Source: Campylobacterota bacterium
Lineage (GTDB): Bacteria; Bdellovibrionota; Bacteriovoracia; Bacteriovoracales; Bacteriovoracaceae
Reading direction: 5' to 3'
Length of the DNA: 61,261 nucleotides
NCBI GenBank assembly: GCA_003650125.1
Contig: QNFX01000008.1
Coordinates: 1 to 61,261 of the forward strand
Below the pieces are notes generated by a model. It did no database searches. It saw nothing but the letters and a program-made list of their open reading frames with translations, and had not been told where the DNA came from. Each line of letters starts with the position of its first letter. Position 1 is the first letter of the stretch. Made by a program: the position numbers and the translations under genes. Shown here piece after piece: positions 37,339-46,637 of this stretch.

Positions 37339-38130
37339 TTAAATTTTCTGGATAAATGATCTTACTTGATCCCAAAGTTCATTATTATAGAGTATTAAAT
37401 CATTATGGCCTTTATTTTTAAAAATTTTAAAGTCATATCCTGGTTTGAAGTTTTTGGCCTGAGCTTGTCCTAGAGTTAGTGGGATGATGGTATCCATCTC
37501 TCCATGGAGAAATAAAACTTTAGAATTTACTTGAGGGGCCCATTCTTTAGCGGGGAAGTTATTTCTAAGGAGCAGGTTGATCGGAAGGAAAGGGTATGCT
37601 TTTTCTCCCACCTCACCAAGGGAGGGATAAGGAGCTTGAAGAATTACTCCCTTAACCTCAAATTTGGTTGCCAGATATGTGGCAATTCCTGTTCCTAAGG
37701 ATTCTCCAAACAGGATAAAGGGCATATCTTTTTCGGAAAGAAAGTATTTAAAGGCGGCAGTAGCATTCTCTAAAAATACTTTTTGAGAAGGTTTTGTTTT
37801 ATCTCCTGAGTATCCGGGATATTCCATAAGAACAATATTTAGAGGTAGTTTATAGAGCTCTTCAAAGATGAAGTCTCGATCACAGGCCCTTCCAGCGTTG
37901 CCGTGGAAATGGAGAAGCCAAGATGTGGCCTTTTCATTTTTTCGAATATAAAAGTTTAATTTTTGTCCTGCAAAGTCTATTGACCTTGGTGCGGCGTTAA
38001 ACTTTTTCGACATAGGACAATGAGCAAAAGGCGTTTTGTCGGGAAAAAAAAGTAGCTTATCTTGAATTAAAAATACCAGCAGTACCAAGAATATATAAAA
38101 GGATAAAAGGGGGAGTAAAAATTTTAACAT
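37339..38130 (-). CDS. Membrane-anchored alpha/beta hydrolase
   Basis: A 263-residue protein with an N-terminal hydrophobic anchor (residues 2-24). The oxyanion segment LLHFHGNAGRACDRDF, the nucleophile elbow FGESLGTG (Ser in GxSxG), an acid in HGEMDTIIPL and the late histidine in KNKGHNDL complete the catalytic triad. This is the BEM46/ABHD13-like group seen in many bacteria. The substrate is unknown, probably an ester. It overlaps the recombinase gene by one base (TAATG). Confidence 0.85.
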   Translation of the reverse strand: MLKFLLPLLSFYIFLVLLVFLIQDKLLFFPDKTPFAHCPMSKKFNAAPRSIDFAGQKLNFYIRKNEKATSWLLHFHGNAGRACDRDFIFEELYKLPLNIVLMEYPGYSGDKTKPSQKVFLENATAAFKYFLSEKDMPFILFGESLGTGIATYLATKFEVKGVILQAPYPSLGEVGEKAYPFLPINLLLRNNFPAKEWAPQVNSKVLFLHGEMDTIIPLTLGQAQAKNFKPGYDFKIFKNKGHNDLILYNNELWDQVRSFIQKI

Positions 38131-39083
38131 TAGGATTGCTGTTGAAATAGTTCCACCAAGAATTCATCTTTGTAATAGTGTTTATCCATAAAATCCTTAT
38201 AAGATCGAAGTCCATATGATGGGGCCACTCCCATCCATTCTTTGATAAGCCCATCAGTATGACCTTGATGAAGCCAGCTAAATATACAGGCCTGGCGCAG
38301 AGATTTTGGAGTCAATCCTATAAGGAGCTTGTTTCTTGCTTCCTCAAAAACCTTTTCTAGACCCCTAGGTGATATTCCTCCAGAGAGAATTTTATAAGGA
38401 TTGGCATTAAAAAGCAGGTAGTCTTGCCCCCATCCAAAACTATTTAAACTTTCTAGGTAGGAGTTAAAAACTACGCGGAAGATTTGAGGCAGAGGAACAG
38501 AGTAGGGGTCACGTTTAGGATGGTTTATAATCACTCTTGGTTTTTCATCTATAATAATATTGGCCGTCTTCAGACTTTCTAAATCAGAGACTTTAAGGCC
38601 GCCACCAAAAATTAATAAAAATATGATTTGATTTCTTTTATGTATTAGCTGTTGCAGACCCTTGCTTGCTTTATCTTCTTTTAGCAGATGTACCCAAAGA
38701 GTTTTTATATCGATCAAGGGAGCAGGTCTGGGGATGTCTTGAAATTTTGGACTTGGCCTTAGTTTTCTTACGGGGTTGTTGGAGAGAATGCCTTTTGCTG
38801 TTAGGTAGTCACAAAACATTCTTAGGGTTTGAACCCTTCTTCTCTTGGAGTTATCAGAGGAGTATTTTTTATGCAAAAAATCTCCATATTCCTCAACTAG
38901 GGGAATATTAAAATCACCCAGAGTTATAGAGTCTCTAAAGGACTGGATAAATTTGTTAAAGCACTCTAAATCCGTGCGATAGTTCTTGATAGTATTAAAG
39001 CTTCTTCCAAGATCTTTAAGTCCTTCTAAAAAGCCAAGTTGGTGATTCCTAAATACTGGTTCATCCTTGAGGTCAATTTCCAT
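38130..39083 (-). CDS. Xer-like tyrosine recombinase with degenerate active site
   Basis: A 317-residue protein with the two-domain layout of XerC/XerD: an N-terminal SAM-like core-binding domain (about 12-100) and a catalytic-fold domain (about 120-310). The fold is clear (GGGLKVSDLESLK, VIINHPKRDPYSVPLP, TPKSLRQACIFSWLHQG, SYKDFM), but key residues are changed. Arg-I is Lys164, the His of HxxR is Lys260, and the GH histidine is Val286. Lys190, Arg263 and Tyr295 remain. It is therefore probably weak or inactive as a recombinase and may bind DNA only. It lies divergent from rnc and upstream of the hydrolase. Confidence 0.8.
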   Translation of the reverse strand: MEIDLKDEPVFRNHQLGFLEGLKDLGRSFNTIKNYRTDLECFNKFIQSFRDSITLGDFNIPLVEEYGDFLHKKYSSDNSKRRRVQTLRMFCDYLTAKGILSNNPVRKLRPSPKFQDIPRPAPLIDIKTLWVHLLKEDKASKGLQQLIHKRNQIIFLLIFGGGLKVSDLESLKTANIIIDEKPRVIINHPKRDPYSVPLPQIFRVVFNSYLESLNSFGWGQDYLLFNANPYKILSGGISPRGLEKVFEEARNKLLIGLTPKSLRQACIFSWLHQGHTDGLIKEWMGVAPSYGLRSYKDFMDKHYYKDEFLVELFQQQS

Positions 39084-39148
39084 AGATACCTTAATTTTCA
39101 GTCATTTAAGCCTCTATATTAGGACAGAGGAAAAGATTTCTCAAGTTC

Positions 39149-39177
39149 TTGAATTTGACTCTATGTGATGTTAGATT
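39149..39177 (+). promoter_or_regulatory. Candidate sigma-70 promoter for rnc-era-der
   Basis: TTGAAT (39149-39154), a 17-base spacer and TAGATT (39172-39177), about 36 bases before the rnc ATG at 39213. Confidence 0.5.
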
Positions 39178-39212
39178 CACGGAGCTTCAAAATTTTAATA
39201 TAAGTGTATTTT

Positions 39213-40010
39213 ATGAAAGAGACGACCTCCAAAGGCCCTATTTACGTGCCAAAACTATCGCTGTCATCGATTGATGATGTCTTGCGGTATATATTGGAGA
39301 GTAGTCATCTAAATACACTTATCACCGCTTTTAATTACCAATTTAACGATCCCAAGCTCTTTTTAAATGCTCTGACCCACACTTCTGCAGTTCATGAATT
39401 TGCTGGTATTGATTTGAAATCTAATGAAAAATTAGAATTTCTAGGGGATGCCGTTTTAGATACTTTGGTTACTTCCATTATTTGGAGGAAATATCCAGAA
39501 TTATCAGAAGGGGATCTGTCAAAACTTCGTGGGGCACTAGTAAATAAAAACTCTCTTGCCAATCTATCTAGACTTCTTAATTTAGGACAATGTTTGATTT
39601 TAGGAAAAGGGGAGATTCACTCTCGAGGATTTGAAAAAGATGGAATCCTGGCAGATGCTTTTGAGGCCTTAATAGGGGCAATTTTTCTAGATAGTGGTTT
39701 TTCTCAGACACAACAAGCATTTCAAAGTCTATTGGATTTTTATGAGAAAAAAACCGGCGAGGAATTTATTCATATAGATAAACTCCATGGGTTTGATTCA
39801 AAAAGTCAGTTGCAAGAATTAACCATGCAACTTTTTAAAGAGTTTCCAATTTATAAAGCAAGCAAAGAAGAAAATGAATTATTTAAAATAGAAATTTTTC
39901 TAAAAGAAATCTCTTTAGCCCAGATCGTTTCCAAGTCCAAAAAGGAAGGGGAACACAAACTGGCGGAAAAAGTTTTGAAAGAGAAATTATGGGAGTCTAA
40001 GTTATGTTAA
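39213..40010 (+). CDS. rnc: Ribonuclease III
   Basis: RNase III cuts double-stranded RNA in rRNA and mRNA processing. The 265-residue protein has the catalytic signature NEKLEFLGDAVLD, a second acidic site in ADAFEALIGAIFLDSGF, and a C-terminal double-stranded-RNA-binding domain (SKSQLQELTMQLFKEFPIY to EHKLAEKVLKEKL). About 30 extra N-terminal residues precede the usual start. ATG 39213 is used; a GTG three codons upstream is possible. It overlaps era by seven bases. Confidence 0.95.
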   Translation: MKETTSKGPIYVPKLSLSSIDDVLRYILESSHLNTLITAFNYQFNDPKLFLNALTHTSAVHEFAGIDLKSNEKLEFLGDAVLDTLVTSIIWRKYPELSEGDLSKLRGALVNKNSLANLSRLLNLGQCLILGKGEIHSRGFEKDGILADAFEALIGAIFLDSGFSQTQQAFQSLLDFYEKKTGEEFIHIDKLHGFDSKSQLQELTMQLFKEFPIYKASKEENELFKIEIFLKEISLAQIVSKSKKEGEHKLAEKVLKEKLWESKLC

Positions 40011-40972
40011 TTACCCACCAACATCCACTCAATAGATCTATTATGGTTTCCGTACTCGGGGCCCCTAATGTGGGAAAAAGTTCTCTTATTAACTACCTGC
40101 TAGGTTTTGATCTAACGATTGTTACTAAAAAAGCACAAACTACGAGAAATCGTTTTCATTGTGTTTTTACTGTTGATAGGACGGAGATCATCTTAGTCGA
40201 TACTCCAGGACTTCATAGTTCCAACAAAGAGTTTAATAAGAGGCTAAATCAACAAGCAAGGGAAGGAGCAAGATATGCTGACCTTAATCTCTTGTTAATT
40301 GACCTAACAAAGCCAATTATGTCGCAAATTGAGGGTTTAAGGAAAAATATTACTGACGAATTGGGTCCGGCCTGGATTGTTTTCACCAAATCAGATTTAA
40401 TTGAAAACTCAGGAGAACTTCCTCTGTCGTTAGTTTCAGATAAAGTTAAAGAAGTATTTCCCTCTGCAGAGCGATCTTTTTTAATCTCCTCAGAGACCGG
40501 TGATAATATCCATGAATTAACTGGGGCATTAGTAGATAGAGCACCTGAAGGGCCACACCACTACCCCGATGGAGAGACCAGTAATAAAAGTGAGCGTTTT
40601 TTCGTATGTGAATATATCAGGGAACAGGCCTTTAAATATTTAAAGGACGAGCTTCCTTTTGAAGTAACAGTAGTCATTGATGAGTATAAGGATTTAAAGG
40701 ATAAGGGAGCAGCTAGCAAGATTGTAAGTCATATTTCTTGCTCAATTTTAGTAAACAGAGCAAGTCAACGGGCCATCGTGATTGGATCTAAAGGGTCTAT
40801 GATCAAAAAAATTGGATATGAGGCGAGAAGAAAAATTGAGGCCATGGTAGGTGGTCAGATCCATTTGAATTTACATGTGAAAGTTTCCCCTAACTGGTTT
40901 AAAAATAACTTTATTCTAGAAGAAATCGGGCTTCCAAGAGCAGTCGATTCTAATCGAGTATGGAGAGCATAA
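40004..40972 (+). CDS. era: GTPase Era
   Basis: Era binds 16S rRNA and helps 30S maturation. The 322-residue length is normal. G1 is in [11 protein letters not shown]3 in LVDTPGLH, G4 in FTKSDL. The C-terminal KH domain contains [21 protein letters not shown] (landmark only). It starts inside rnc, after GGGAG, and its stop overlaps the der start by one base. Confidence 0.95.
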   Translation: MLITHQHPLNRSIMVSVLGAPNVGKSSLINYLLGFDLTIVTKKAQTTRNRFHCVFTVDRTEIILVDTPGLHSSNKEFNKRLNQQAREGARYADLNLLLIDLTKPIMSQIEGLRKNITDELGPAWIVFTKSDLIENSGELPLSLVSDKVKEVFPSAERSFLISSETGDNIHELTGALVDRAPEGPHHYPDGETSNKSERFFVCEYIREQAFKYLKDELPFEVTVVIDEYKDLKDKGAASKIVSHISCSILVNRASQRAIVIGSKGSMIKKIGYEARRKIEAMVGGQIHLNLHVKVSPNWFKNNFILEEIGLPRAVDSNRVWRA

Positions 40973-42615
40973 TGAGTAGATCGTTTGTTGTCTCCTTTAT
41001 TGGAAGACCTAATGTTGGTAAAAGCACTATCTTTAATAGATTGATGAGAAAGGCCAATAAAGCTATTACGTTTGATGAGCCTGGGGTGACGAGAGATCGC
41101 CACTACGGCATTACTTCTATTGAAGGCCTTGAAGAAGAATTTATTATGGTCGACACTGGAGGATTTTATACCCAGGAAATTAAAGAATCCGAAATTAAGG
41201 GCCGCCAAGATAAGTTTTTTAATTTAATGAAAGGTCATGCTGAACAGGCGATTAAAGAATCAGATTTAGTCTTGTTCGTTGTTGATGCACGAGAAGGCCT
41301 CCTTCCTTTAGATCTTGAGATCGCTCAATTTATTCGTGAAAGAAAAAAAGATTTTTGGATTCTAGTGAATAAATTCGATACGCCAAAACAAGATGGAACA
41401 GAAGCAGAGTTCTATTCTTTGGGCCTAGATAAAGATGATATGATTTTAGTTTCGGCAGAACACGGAAGAGGGCTTGAAGAGATAAAAGATAGATTAAAAG
41501 ATAAAATAATCAAGTCTCAAAACAATAATTCTCCCGCTTTGCAAAAAGGAATTACACCAAGAGAAGATGTTATCGCAAGACTGGCCCTAATAGGGGCGCC
41601 AAATGCCGGTAAATCAACTCTTTTAAATTTATTGCTAGGATCTGAGAGGGCCTTAGTTTCAGATATTCCCGGAACTACAGTAGACCCTATCGATGGATAT
41701 TTTGATTTGTACTTTGGACGAAAAATAGAAACTTTAAATCACGATAGAATCAGGTCTTCAAAGGGGCAAATTCTAAAACAATATGATTTTTTTAGAAAAA
41801 ATAACCCAGAAGTTTTTAAAGATATTGAAGAGGCATATTCCTCAGTAACAATTAATATTGAAGCAGATGAGGAAGCAGTCGAAAAAGAGTTGCCTGTAGA
41901 GGAAAATGATGGCTCTTATTGGCGATCTATTCATTTAGTGGATACTGCAGGAATTAGACGTCAAAGTAATATTGAAGGCTTTATTGAATCTCAATCAGTT
42001 GTGCGAAGTCTAAGATGTATAAATGATTCTGATATTGTTTTATTTATGGTGGATGCTACTCAAGGTATTTCTCATCAGGATAGAAGGCTTTTAGGGATAG
42101 CTCTTGATAAGGGGAAATCAGTTATAATTTGCTTAAATAAAATCGATCTTATGAGCGAAACCATGAAAGATGAAAAGGCCAAGAAAGAGTGGTCGGAACG
42201 CCTTAGATTTGGAATCCCCTGGTTAGAGTTTTGTGAATTGATACCTATTTCTGCCAAATCGTCCAAGAATATTAAAAAACTAAAAGATGTTATTAAAGAT
42301 ACTATTTTGATTCGAAATAGAGTTATTCCAACTGGTGAGTTAAATCGTTTTATTTTTTCTCTGGTTGAAAAAAATCCAGTTACTCCAAAAGGGGCCCATG
42401 GGAAAAGGTTAAAGCTTAAATATACCTCTATGGTAAAAAATTCCCCACCCACATTTTTACTTTTTACTAATAAATCTAAAGGTATTCCTGATAACTATCG
42501 TAGATATTTACAAAATTCTATCCGCTCGGAATTTGGTTATGTGAATACCCCAATCCATTTGGTTTTTAGATCAGGTGCTGACCTGTTACCAGGTTTGGGT
42601 AAAAGAAAACATTAG
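40972..42615 (+). CDS. der: GTPase Der (EngA) with an insertion in the second G domain
   Basis: Der is a double GTPase for 50S assembly. The first G domain has [13 protein letters not shown] and NKFD; the second has [13 protein letters not shown] and NKID; a KH-like domain follows. The start is ATG 40972 with GGAG upstream. At 547 residues it is about 90-100 longer than usual. Most of the excess is a roughly 75-residue acidic insert between GTTVDPID (switch I; the usual Arg after TT is Val) and [11 protein letters not shown], at about 41695-41925. The gene runs 30 bases past the convergent barrel gene's stop. Confidence 0.95.
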   Translation: MSRSFVVSFIGRPNVGKSTIFNRLMRKANKAITFDEPGVTRDRHYGITSIEGLEEEFIMVDTGGFYTQEIKESEIKGRQDKFFNLMKGHAEQAIKESDLVLFVVDAREGLLPLDLEIAQFIRERKKDFWILVNKFDTPKQDGTEAEFYSLGLDKDDMILVSAEHGRGLEEIKDRLKDKIIKSQNNNSPALQKGITPREDVIARLALIGAPNAGKSTLLNLLLGSERALVSDIPGTTVDPIDGYFDLYFGRKIETLNHDRIRSSKGQILKQYDFFRKNNPEVFKDIEEAYSSVTINIEADEEAVEKELPVEENDGSYWRSIHLVDTAGIRRQSNIEGFIESQSVVRSLRCINDSDIVLFMVDATQGISHQDRRLLGIALDKGKSVIICLNKIDLMSETMKDEKAKKEWSERLRFGIPWLEFCELIPISAKSSKNIKKLKDVIKDTILIRNRVIPTGELNRFIFSLVEKNPVTPKGAHGKRLKLKYTSMVKNSPPTFLLFTNKSKGIPDNYRRYLQNSIRSEFGYVNTPIHLVFRSGADLLPGLGKRKH

Positions 42616-43341
42616 GGTGTAAGCATTCCCCCCTAAATTGATGTAAACCGGATCAAGCTTTTGAGTTTGATTATCGGGAAGATTTATAGAGTGGGCGAGA
42701 AATTCGATTCCTAAATAATATTCTTTAAATTCGATGGGAAATTCTAGGCCAAACCCAAAGGAAAAACCGATACCTCCCCCCGCTTCATTTTCTAAGTGTG
42801 GTTGATCTTTAAATTTATTGGTTTCATACCAATACTCAACTCTGCCAACTAAATAAGGATTAGCAAAAGTTATCGCGGTTCCCAAATTGGTAGTATCTAT
42901 ATAGTAGCGGACGGTATAAAAAAATCTCATTAACTGAATATCAATAAGACCTACTCCGTCTTCTTGTGGATAGCCCCTTGTAGCTTCTTCTATCAGCATG
43001 GAGTGCTTCGACATGGTCATGCCTATTCCCATCGTCAGGTTTGATTCCATAAAGTAATGAGCGGATAGTCCAAAACTTGGATTAGCATTGTTATAGGCAG
43101 CTCCTCGATTGCCATCAAAAGCAGTGAAACCCATTGATAATTCGAAATTAAAGAATCTGGAATATTGGTAAAACCTTTCATCTTTCATGATTCGAGTTGC
43201 CTCAACCTCTTCATTGAAATCAGAAAAGATATCTCCCCCTAATTGAAAATTGCTTTCTTCATCCTTAAATACCTGATCCATGGCAAAAGGGGCCCATGAA
43301 GGTAAGAAACATATAAATAGGATTAAAACTTTTTTCATCAT
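42586..43341 (-). CDS. Outer-membrane beta-barrel-like protein
   Basis: A 251-residue protein with a signal peptide (ending at PFAMDQ). The mature part alternates polar and hydrophobic residues in strands ([48 protein letters not shown]) and ends in an aromatic strand ([10 protein letters not shown]). This suggests an eight-strand-like barrel, with no family recognised. It directly follows the other barrel gene on the same strand, and its 3' end overlaps der by 30 bases. Confidence 0.68.
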   Translation of the reverse strand: MMKKVLILFICFLPSWAPFAMDQVFKDEESNFQLGGDIFSDFNEEVEATRIMKDERFYQYSRFFNFELSMGFTAFDGNRGAAYNNANPSFGLSAHYFMESNLTMGIGMTMSKHSMLIEEATRGYPQEDGVGLIDIQLMRFFYTVRYYIDTTNLGTAITFANPYLVGRVEYWYETNKFKDQPHLENEAGGGIGFSFGFGLEFPIEFKEYYLGIEFLAHSINLPDNQTQKLDPVYINLGGNAYTLMFSFTQTW

Positions 43342-43836
43342 TTATAAGTAAAAATGAATCTCTGCTGTCACAAAGGTGGAGCCAGATGTTTCAACGACAA
43401 ACTCATTTATAGTATTTAAGGAGAGTCCGGTTTCAAAGCTAAATCCTAAACTTTCAAGGCCGGGAATAAAAAATTCAGAGCCTGCCGTTAAGTCCGCTTG
43501 AATTCCTGTTTGTGAATCAGAATCATTTGAATAACTTTTAGAGTTGACCACTCCAAACATTCCAGCAACAAAGAAAAATAAGTGTGGTTCAGCAAAAAAG
43601 TTTTTATAAACTTTGCCTCCAATTCCCCAACCTCCATTATCGTCAGCAGTTGAAAAATTCCCCATCAGTCCCCAAGCAAATGAATCTGAAGAATAGTTTT
43701 TTATGGAGATGGAGGGAATGTCATTAACTAATTGTGTTGAGACGCCAAGGCCTAAATGGCCGACATAGCTCCGTGCAAAAAGTTGTGAAGAGAGAGTCAA
43801 AATGATAAAAAATGGGATAATCTTTCTAAAAAGCAC
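43342..43836 (-). CDS. Small outer-membrane beta-barrel-like protein
   Basis: About 164 residues. GTG 43836 is preferred over ATG 43863 because AGGAAGG lies just before it and the signal peptide (LFRKIIPFFIILTLSSQLFA) then starts at residue 2. Glycine-rich amphipathic strands (YVGHLGLGVSTQL, FFFVAGMFGVV, LGFSFETGLSLN) and a C-terminal TAEIHFYL fit a small barrel. It abuts the next barrel gene (0-base gap). The pair is inserted, on the opposite strand, between der and yfgM. Confidence 0.65.
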   Translation of the reverse strand: MLFRKIIPFFIILTLSSQLFARSYVGHLGLGVSTQLVNDIPSISIKNYSSDSFAWGLMGNFSTADDNGGWGIGGKVYKNFFAEPHLFFFVAGMFGVVNSKSYSNDSDSQTGIQADLTAGSEFFIPGLESLGFSFETGLSLNTINEFVVETSGSTFVTAEIHFYL

Positions 43837-43973
43837 AGGACCTTCCTTGATACAATCAGTCATTATGAAGTCATTTCATACTTCTTTATGATAGCTTTAG
43901 AGTGTATTTTTGACAACTTATGCCTAGAATCTTAAGCTCTTTTAGTTTTTTTAAAACTTATAAAGGAAATAAA

Positions 43974-44621
43974 ATGAACGACAAAACAAATTCATCAGAA
44001 ACTGAAATAGGTGCCCTCATTACCAAATACAAGGTCCCAGCAATCATATTAATTGTTGTTGTACTTTTAATCCCTATTGGATTTGGAGGCTATATTCACT
44101 TAAAGTCGCAAAGGGAAGAGGCCTATGGTGAAAAGATATATAATTTTAGTCAAGAAAGTATATCGGCCTTAAAAGATAATAAACTGAAACCATCGGAGTT
44201 TATTGTAGTTTTTAAAGCGTTGATGATGGAGACAGATTATTTTAAGGGAAATTTTCCACTGTTAATTGAGGCCTGCGATGAGTTGCTAAAGGTTGGTAAT
44301 TTAAAAGAGGCAAAAGAACTTTTAGAATTTGCTGATGAAAAGTTTTCTGGGAATAATGGGTATACCAAATTTCTAATTGATACTCGATTGGCCTTGGTTT
44401 ATGAGGATCTGGGAGAGGTGGATAAATCCATTACTCTTTTGCAAGCATCCCTTAATAACGAGAGCAAAATTCTAGAGGGAAAAACTCATTTAGATTTAGG
44501 GCGATTTTATTTAAAGAAAGGCAATAAAGAGAAAGCGAAGGAAAAGTTTCTTTATGTAATTAATAATTTCGATGAAGAAAACTATAAAAAATTAGCAAGA
44601 CTTTATATGTCTAAACTTTAA
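43974..44621 (+). CDS. yfgM: YfgM-like membrane-anchored TPR protein
   Basis: A 215-residue protein. ATG 43974 follows AAAGGAAA. One N-terminal membrane anchor (VPAIILIVVVLLIPIGFGGYI, residues about 20-40, with 20 as its limit) is followed by periplasmic TPR-like helices ending in TLLQASLNNES and HLDLGRFYLKKGNKEKAKEK. In E. coli YfgM works with the SecYEG/PpiD site and lies next to bamB and der; the order der-yfgM-bamB is kept here. TTGACA at 43910-43915 may belong to its promoter, but no good -10 is seen. Confidence 0.75.
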   Translation: MNDKTNSSETEIGALITKYKVPAIILIVVVLLIPIGFGGYIHLKSQREEAYGEKIYNFSQESISALKDNKLKPSEFIVVFKALMMETDYFKGNFPLLIEACDELLKVGNLKEAKELLEFADEKFSGNNGYTKFLIDTRLALVYEDLGEVDKSITLLQASLNNESKILEGKTHLDLGRFYLKKGNKEKAKEKFLYVINNFDEENYKKLARLYMSKL

Positions 44622-44633
44622 AACGGATATTTT

Positions 44634-45731
44634 ATGAAATTGTTACCCTTTGTTTCTTTGTTACTGTTGGTCTCCTGTGGCCACTTTAAAGGCCCTGAAA
44701 GAAAAACCAGGAAGCTTCAAGTTGCTTGGATCAAAAATCAGGATCCCAAGCATTCATCGGGTAATCTTCCCATCGCTTTAAATTCCCCCATAATTAAAGA
44801 AGGGCTTGTGTTTGTTGGGCACAATGATGGCCATATGATGGCCTATGAGCTCTCTAATGGTAGAGTCATCTGGCGAAAAAAAGATGGGGACTCCTATTTA
44901 TACAATGGCACTCCTCTTTTTCATAATGATCAAATCATCTATGGAACTAATTCAGGAAGAATTTATTCTCGTCATTACTTAACAGGTGAGTCTAAGTACA
45001 TGATTGATTTAGGGAGTTCTGTTGATGGGAAGGGTGTGGTTTATAAAGATAAGCTCTTTTTTCACTTAAGAAGTCACAAGATGTTTTGCTTGGATGCAAA
45101 TACGGGGAAAATCCTCTGGTCATATAGAAGATCTGTTCCTTATTTATCGACGCTACAAAGGGTCTCTACTCCTTTAATTGTGGACGGTGTGATCTATATA
45201 GGCTTTGCTGATGGTCATTTGGCCGCTTTTAAAGTTGAAGATGGACTCATGCTTTGGGAGCAAAGATTATCTAATGGAACCAAATTTCTTGATGTCGATG
45301 TTTCACCAACTATAGTTGATGGTCTTCTTTATACTGCTTCGCTAGCAGGCCCGTTTAGTGTGTTAAATCCTAAAACTGGTGAGATTTTAAGGCAAGTTGA
45401 TGTTACGCCAACTAGACCTCCAGTTTATGTCGATAATAAATTTATCTTCGGTACCACAGCAGGAGAGGTTTTAATTATTGATAAGGACTTAAATATTAAA
45501 CATAGAGTGAAACTATCCATCCGAAATGTTTCATCTGTTGTTAAGTTTAAAGGAAACATTGTCGCGGCCACGATGGAAGGCGATATTTTTTTCCTGGATA
45601 AGAACAATTTGAAGATTTTAGATAAAAGGTTTTTAGGACATGCCTATTCGGCCGTATTTGGAGATATTTCTTCCGATCAAGATAGAATGGCCTTCTTGTC
45701 CTCAAGAAATAGACTTTATATTTTTAAATAG
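44634..45731 (+). CDS. bamB: BamB-like beta-propeller lipoprotein of the outer-membrane assembly complex
   Basis: A 365-residue protein with a lipobox (LLLVSCGHF) and repeated PQQ-like propeller blades, each with a GxxxWxx pattern such as LSNGRVIWRKKDG, DANTGKILWSYR and VEDGLMLWEQRL. BamB is a scaffold in the BAM complex that inserts outer-membrane proteins. The position 12 bases after yfgM and downstream of der supports the call over a generic PQQ protein. There are eight bases to the convergent stop. Confidence 0.85.
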   Translation: MKLLPFVSLLLLVSCGHFKGPERKTRKLQVAWIKNQDPKHSSGNLPIALNSPIIKEGLVFVGHNDGHMMAYELSNGRVIWRKKDGDSYLYNGTPLFHNDQIIYGTNSGRIYSRHYLTGESKYMIDLGSSVDGKGVVYKDKLFFHLRSHKMFCLDANTGKILWSYRRSVPYLSTLQRVSTPLIVDGVIYIGFADGHLAAFKVEDGLMLWEQRLSNGTKFLDVDVSPTIVDGLLYTASLAGPFSVLNPKTGEILRQVDVTPTRPPVYVDNKFIFGTTAGEVLIIDKDLNIKHRVKLSIRNVSSVVKFKGNIVAATMEGDIFFLDKNNLKILDKRFLGHAYSAVFGDISSDQDRMAFLSSRNRLYIFK

Positions 45732-45739
45732 TAATAAAG

Positions 45740-46603
45740 TTAAGGCGAGATTTCTTTAAAATAGTCATTGGCCCAGTCAACCTTTAAACGATAATAAACA
45801 TGCTCATTTAAATGATCTTCTTTTTGTACAGATGCAGGAGACCTGGCAGGGGCGACTGATTGATTGCTTAGAGATTTAATCAGAAGCATATTATGAAAAA
45901 GCGTTGTCTTAAGTAAGATTTCCATATTTTTCTTTGAAGGTGCAAAATTTTTATCATAATTTAGTGTGTAGGTGATGAGGTTTCTATAAGCAAAATAGTT
46001 ATCACTCACTCCACGGTCGCATAACTCCATGAGTTCTGAAAATAATTTTTTTTCATGAATAAATATCGCCTTTTTGACAAGAATTGTGGCCTGGTCTAAA
46101 CCTTCCTCTTTAATCTTATCTGCCACTGTTGGTTTTATATCTTCCTCTTCTAGAGGGAGAAAAACCTCTGGGTGGTTGGCCTGAAAGGCCTCCTCATCGA
46201 GCTCTTTTATATCTGCAATATTTATTTTTAAATTGCTTATTTTTTTATCTAAAGGCGTTGTTTCTTTTAAGTTTAAAAATTCAGTATGAAATCTTGGGCA
46301 GTGTTTTATCTTTGGAACTGAACTGTGAGTAAAGGCCCGCATTTGTCGGTATTGAGAGACTAGAGTTAAAAAATATAGAGTTTGGTTAGAGTAATTCACC
46401 ATCTTATTAATATCGATAATAGATGCCGGCCTTCGGGACATTTGGTTGTAATTCATCGAGCGAACAACAGTTTTTGGAACCAAATTTCGCTTAATGTGGC
46501 GTGACTGGGTTCTTCCCATGGTTTGACCGATGGATTCCGGTCGTCGATATCCTCTAGAGGAGCAAGATACAAGAATTAATAATATAAAAAGTTTGTGGCC
46601 CAT
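45740..46603 (-). CDS. Lipoprotein of unknown function, sigma-28 promoter upstream
   Basis: A 287-residue protein with a short lipobox signal (MGHKLFILLILVSC), so the start cannot be later than this ATG. The mature N-terminus is strongly basic (SRGYRRPESIG to KRNLVPKTVVR); the rest is mixed helical with an acidic middle. No family was recognised. Directly upstream is a near-perfect sigma-28 promoter (46610-46636) whose expected transcription start falls at or within a base or two of the ATG. There is no Shine-Dalgarno, so the mRNA is probably leaderless. Confidence 0.7.
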   Translation of the reverse strand: MGHKLFILLILVSCSSRGYRRPESIGQTMGRTQSRHIKRNLVPKTVVRSMNYNQMSRRPASIIDINKMVNYSNQTLYFLTLVSQYRQMRAFTHSSVPKIKHCPRFHTEFLNLKETTPLDKKISNLKINIADIKELDEEAFQANHPEVFLPLEEEDIKPTVADKIKEEGLDQATILVKKAIFIHEKKLFSELMELCDRGVSDNYFAYRNLITYTLNYDKNFAPSKKNMEILLKTTLFHNMLLIKSLSNQSVAPARSPASVQKEDHLNEHVYYRLKVDWANDYFKEISP

Positions 46604-46609
46604 GGAGAC

Positions 46610-46636
46610 TTATCGGAGGAAATAAAAAACGTTTTA
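46610..46636 (-). promoter_or_regulatory. Sigma-28 (FliA-type) promoter
   Basis: On the minus strand TAAA (46636-46633), exactly 15 bases, then TCCGATAA (46617-46610). The FliA consensus is TAAA-N15-GCCGATAA, so 11 of 12 defined bases match. It lies in the 34-base gap before the lipoprotein gene at 45740-46603. Confidence 0.75.
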
Positions 46637-46637
46637 A

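Noticed and set aside
38130-39083. Recombinase gene as evidence of an integrated mobile element
   Set aside because: No attachment-site repeats, phage genes or tRNA were seen nearby, and the active site is degenerate.
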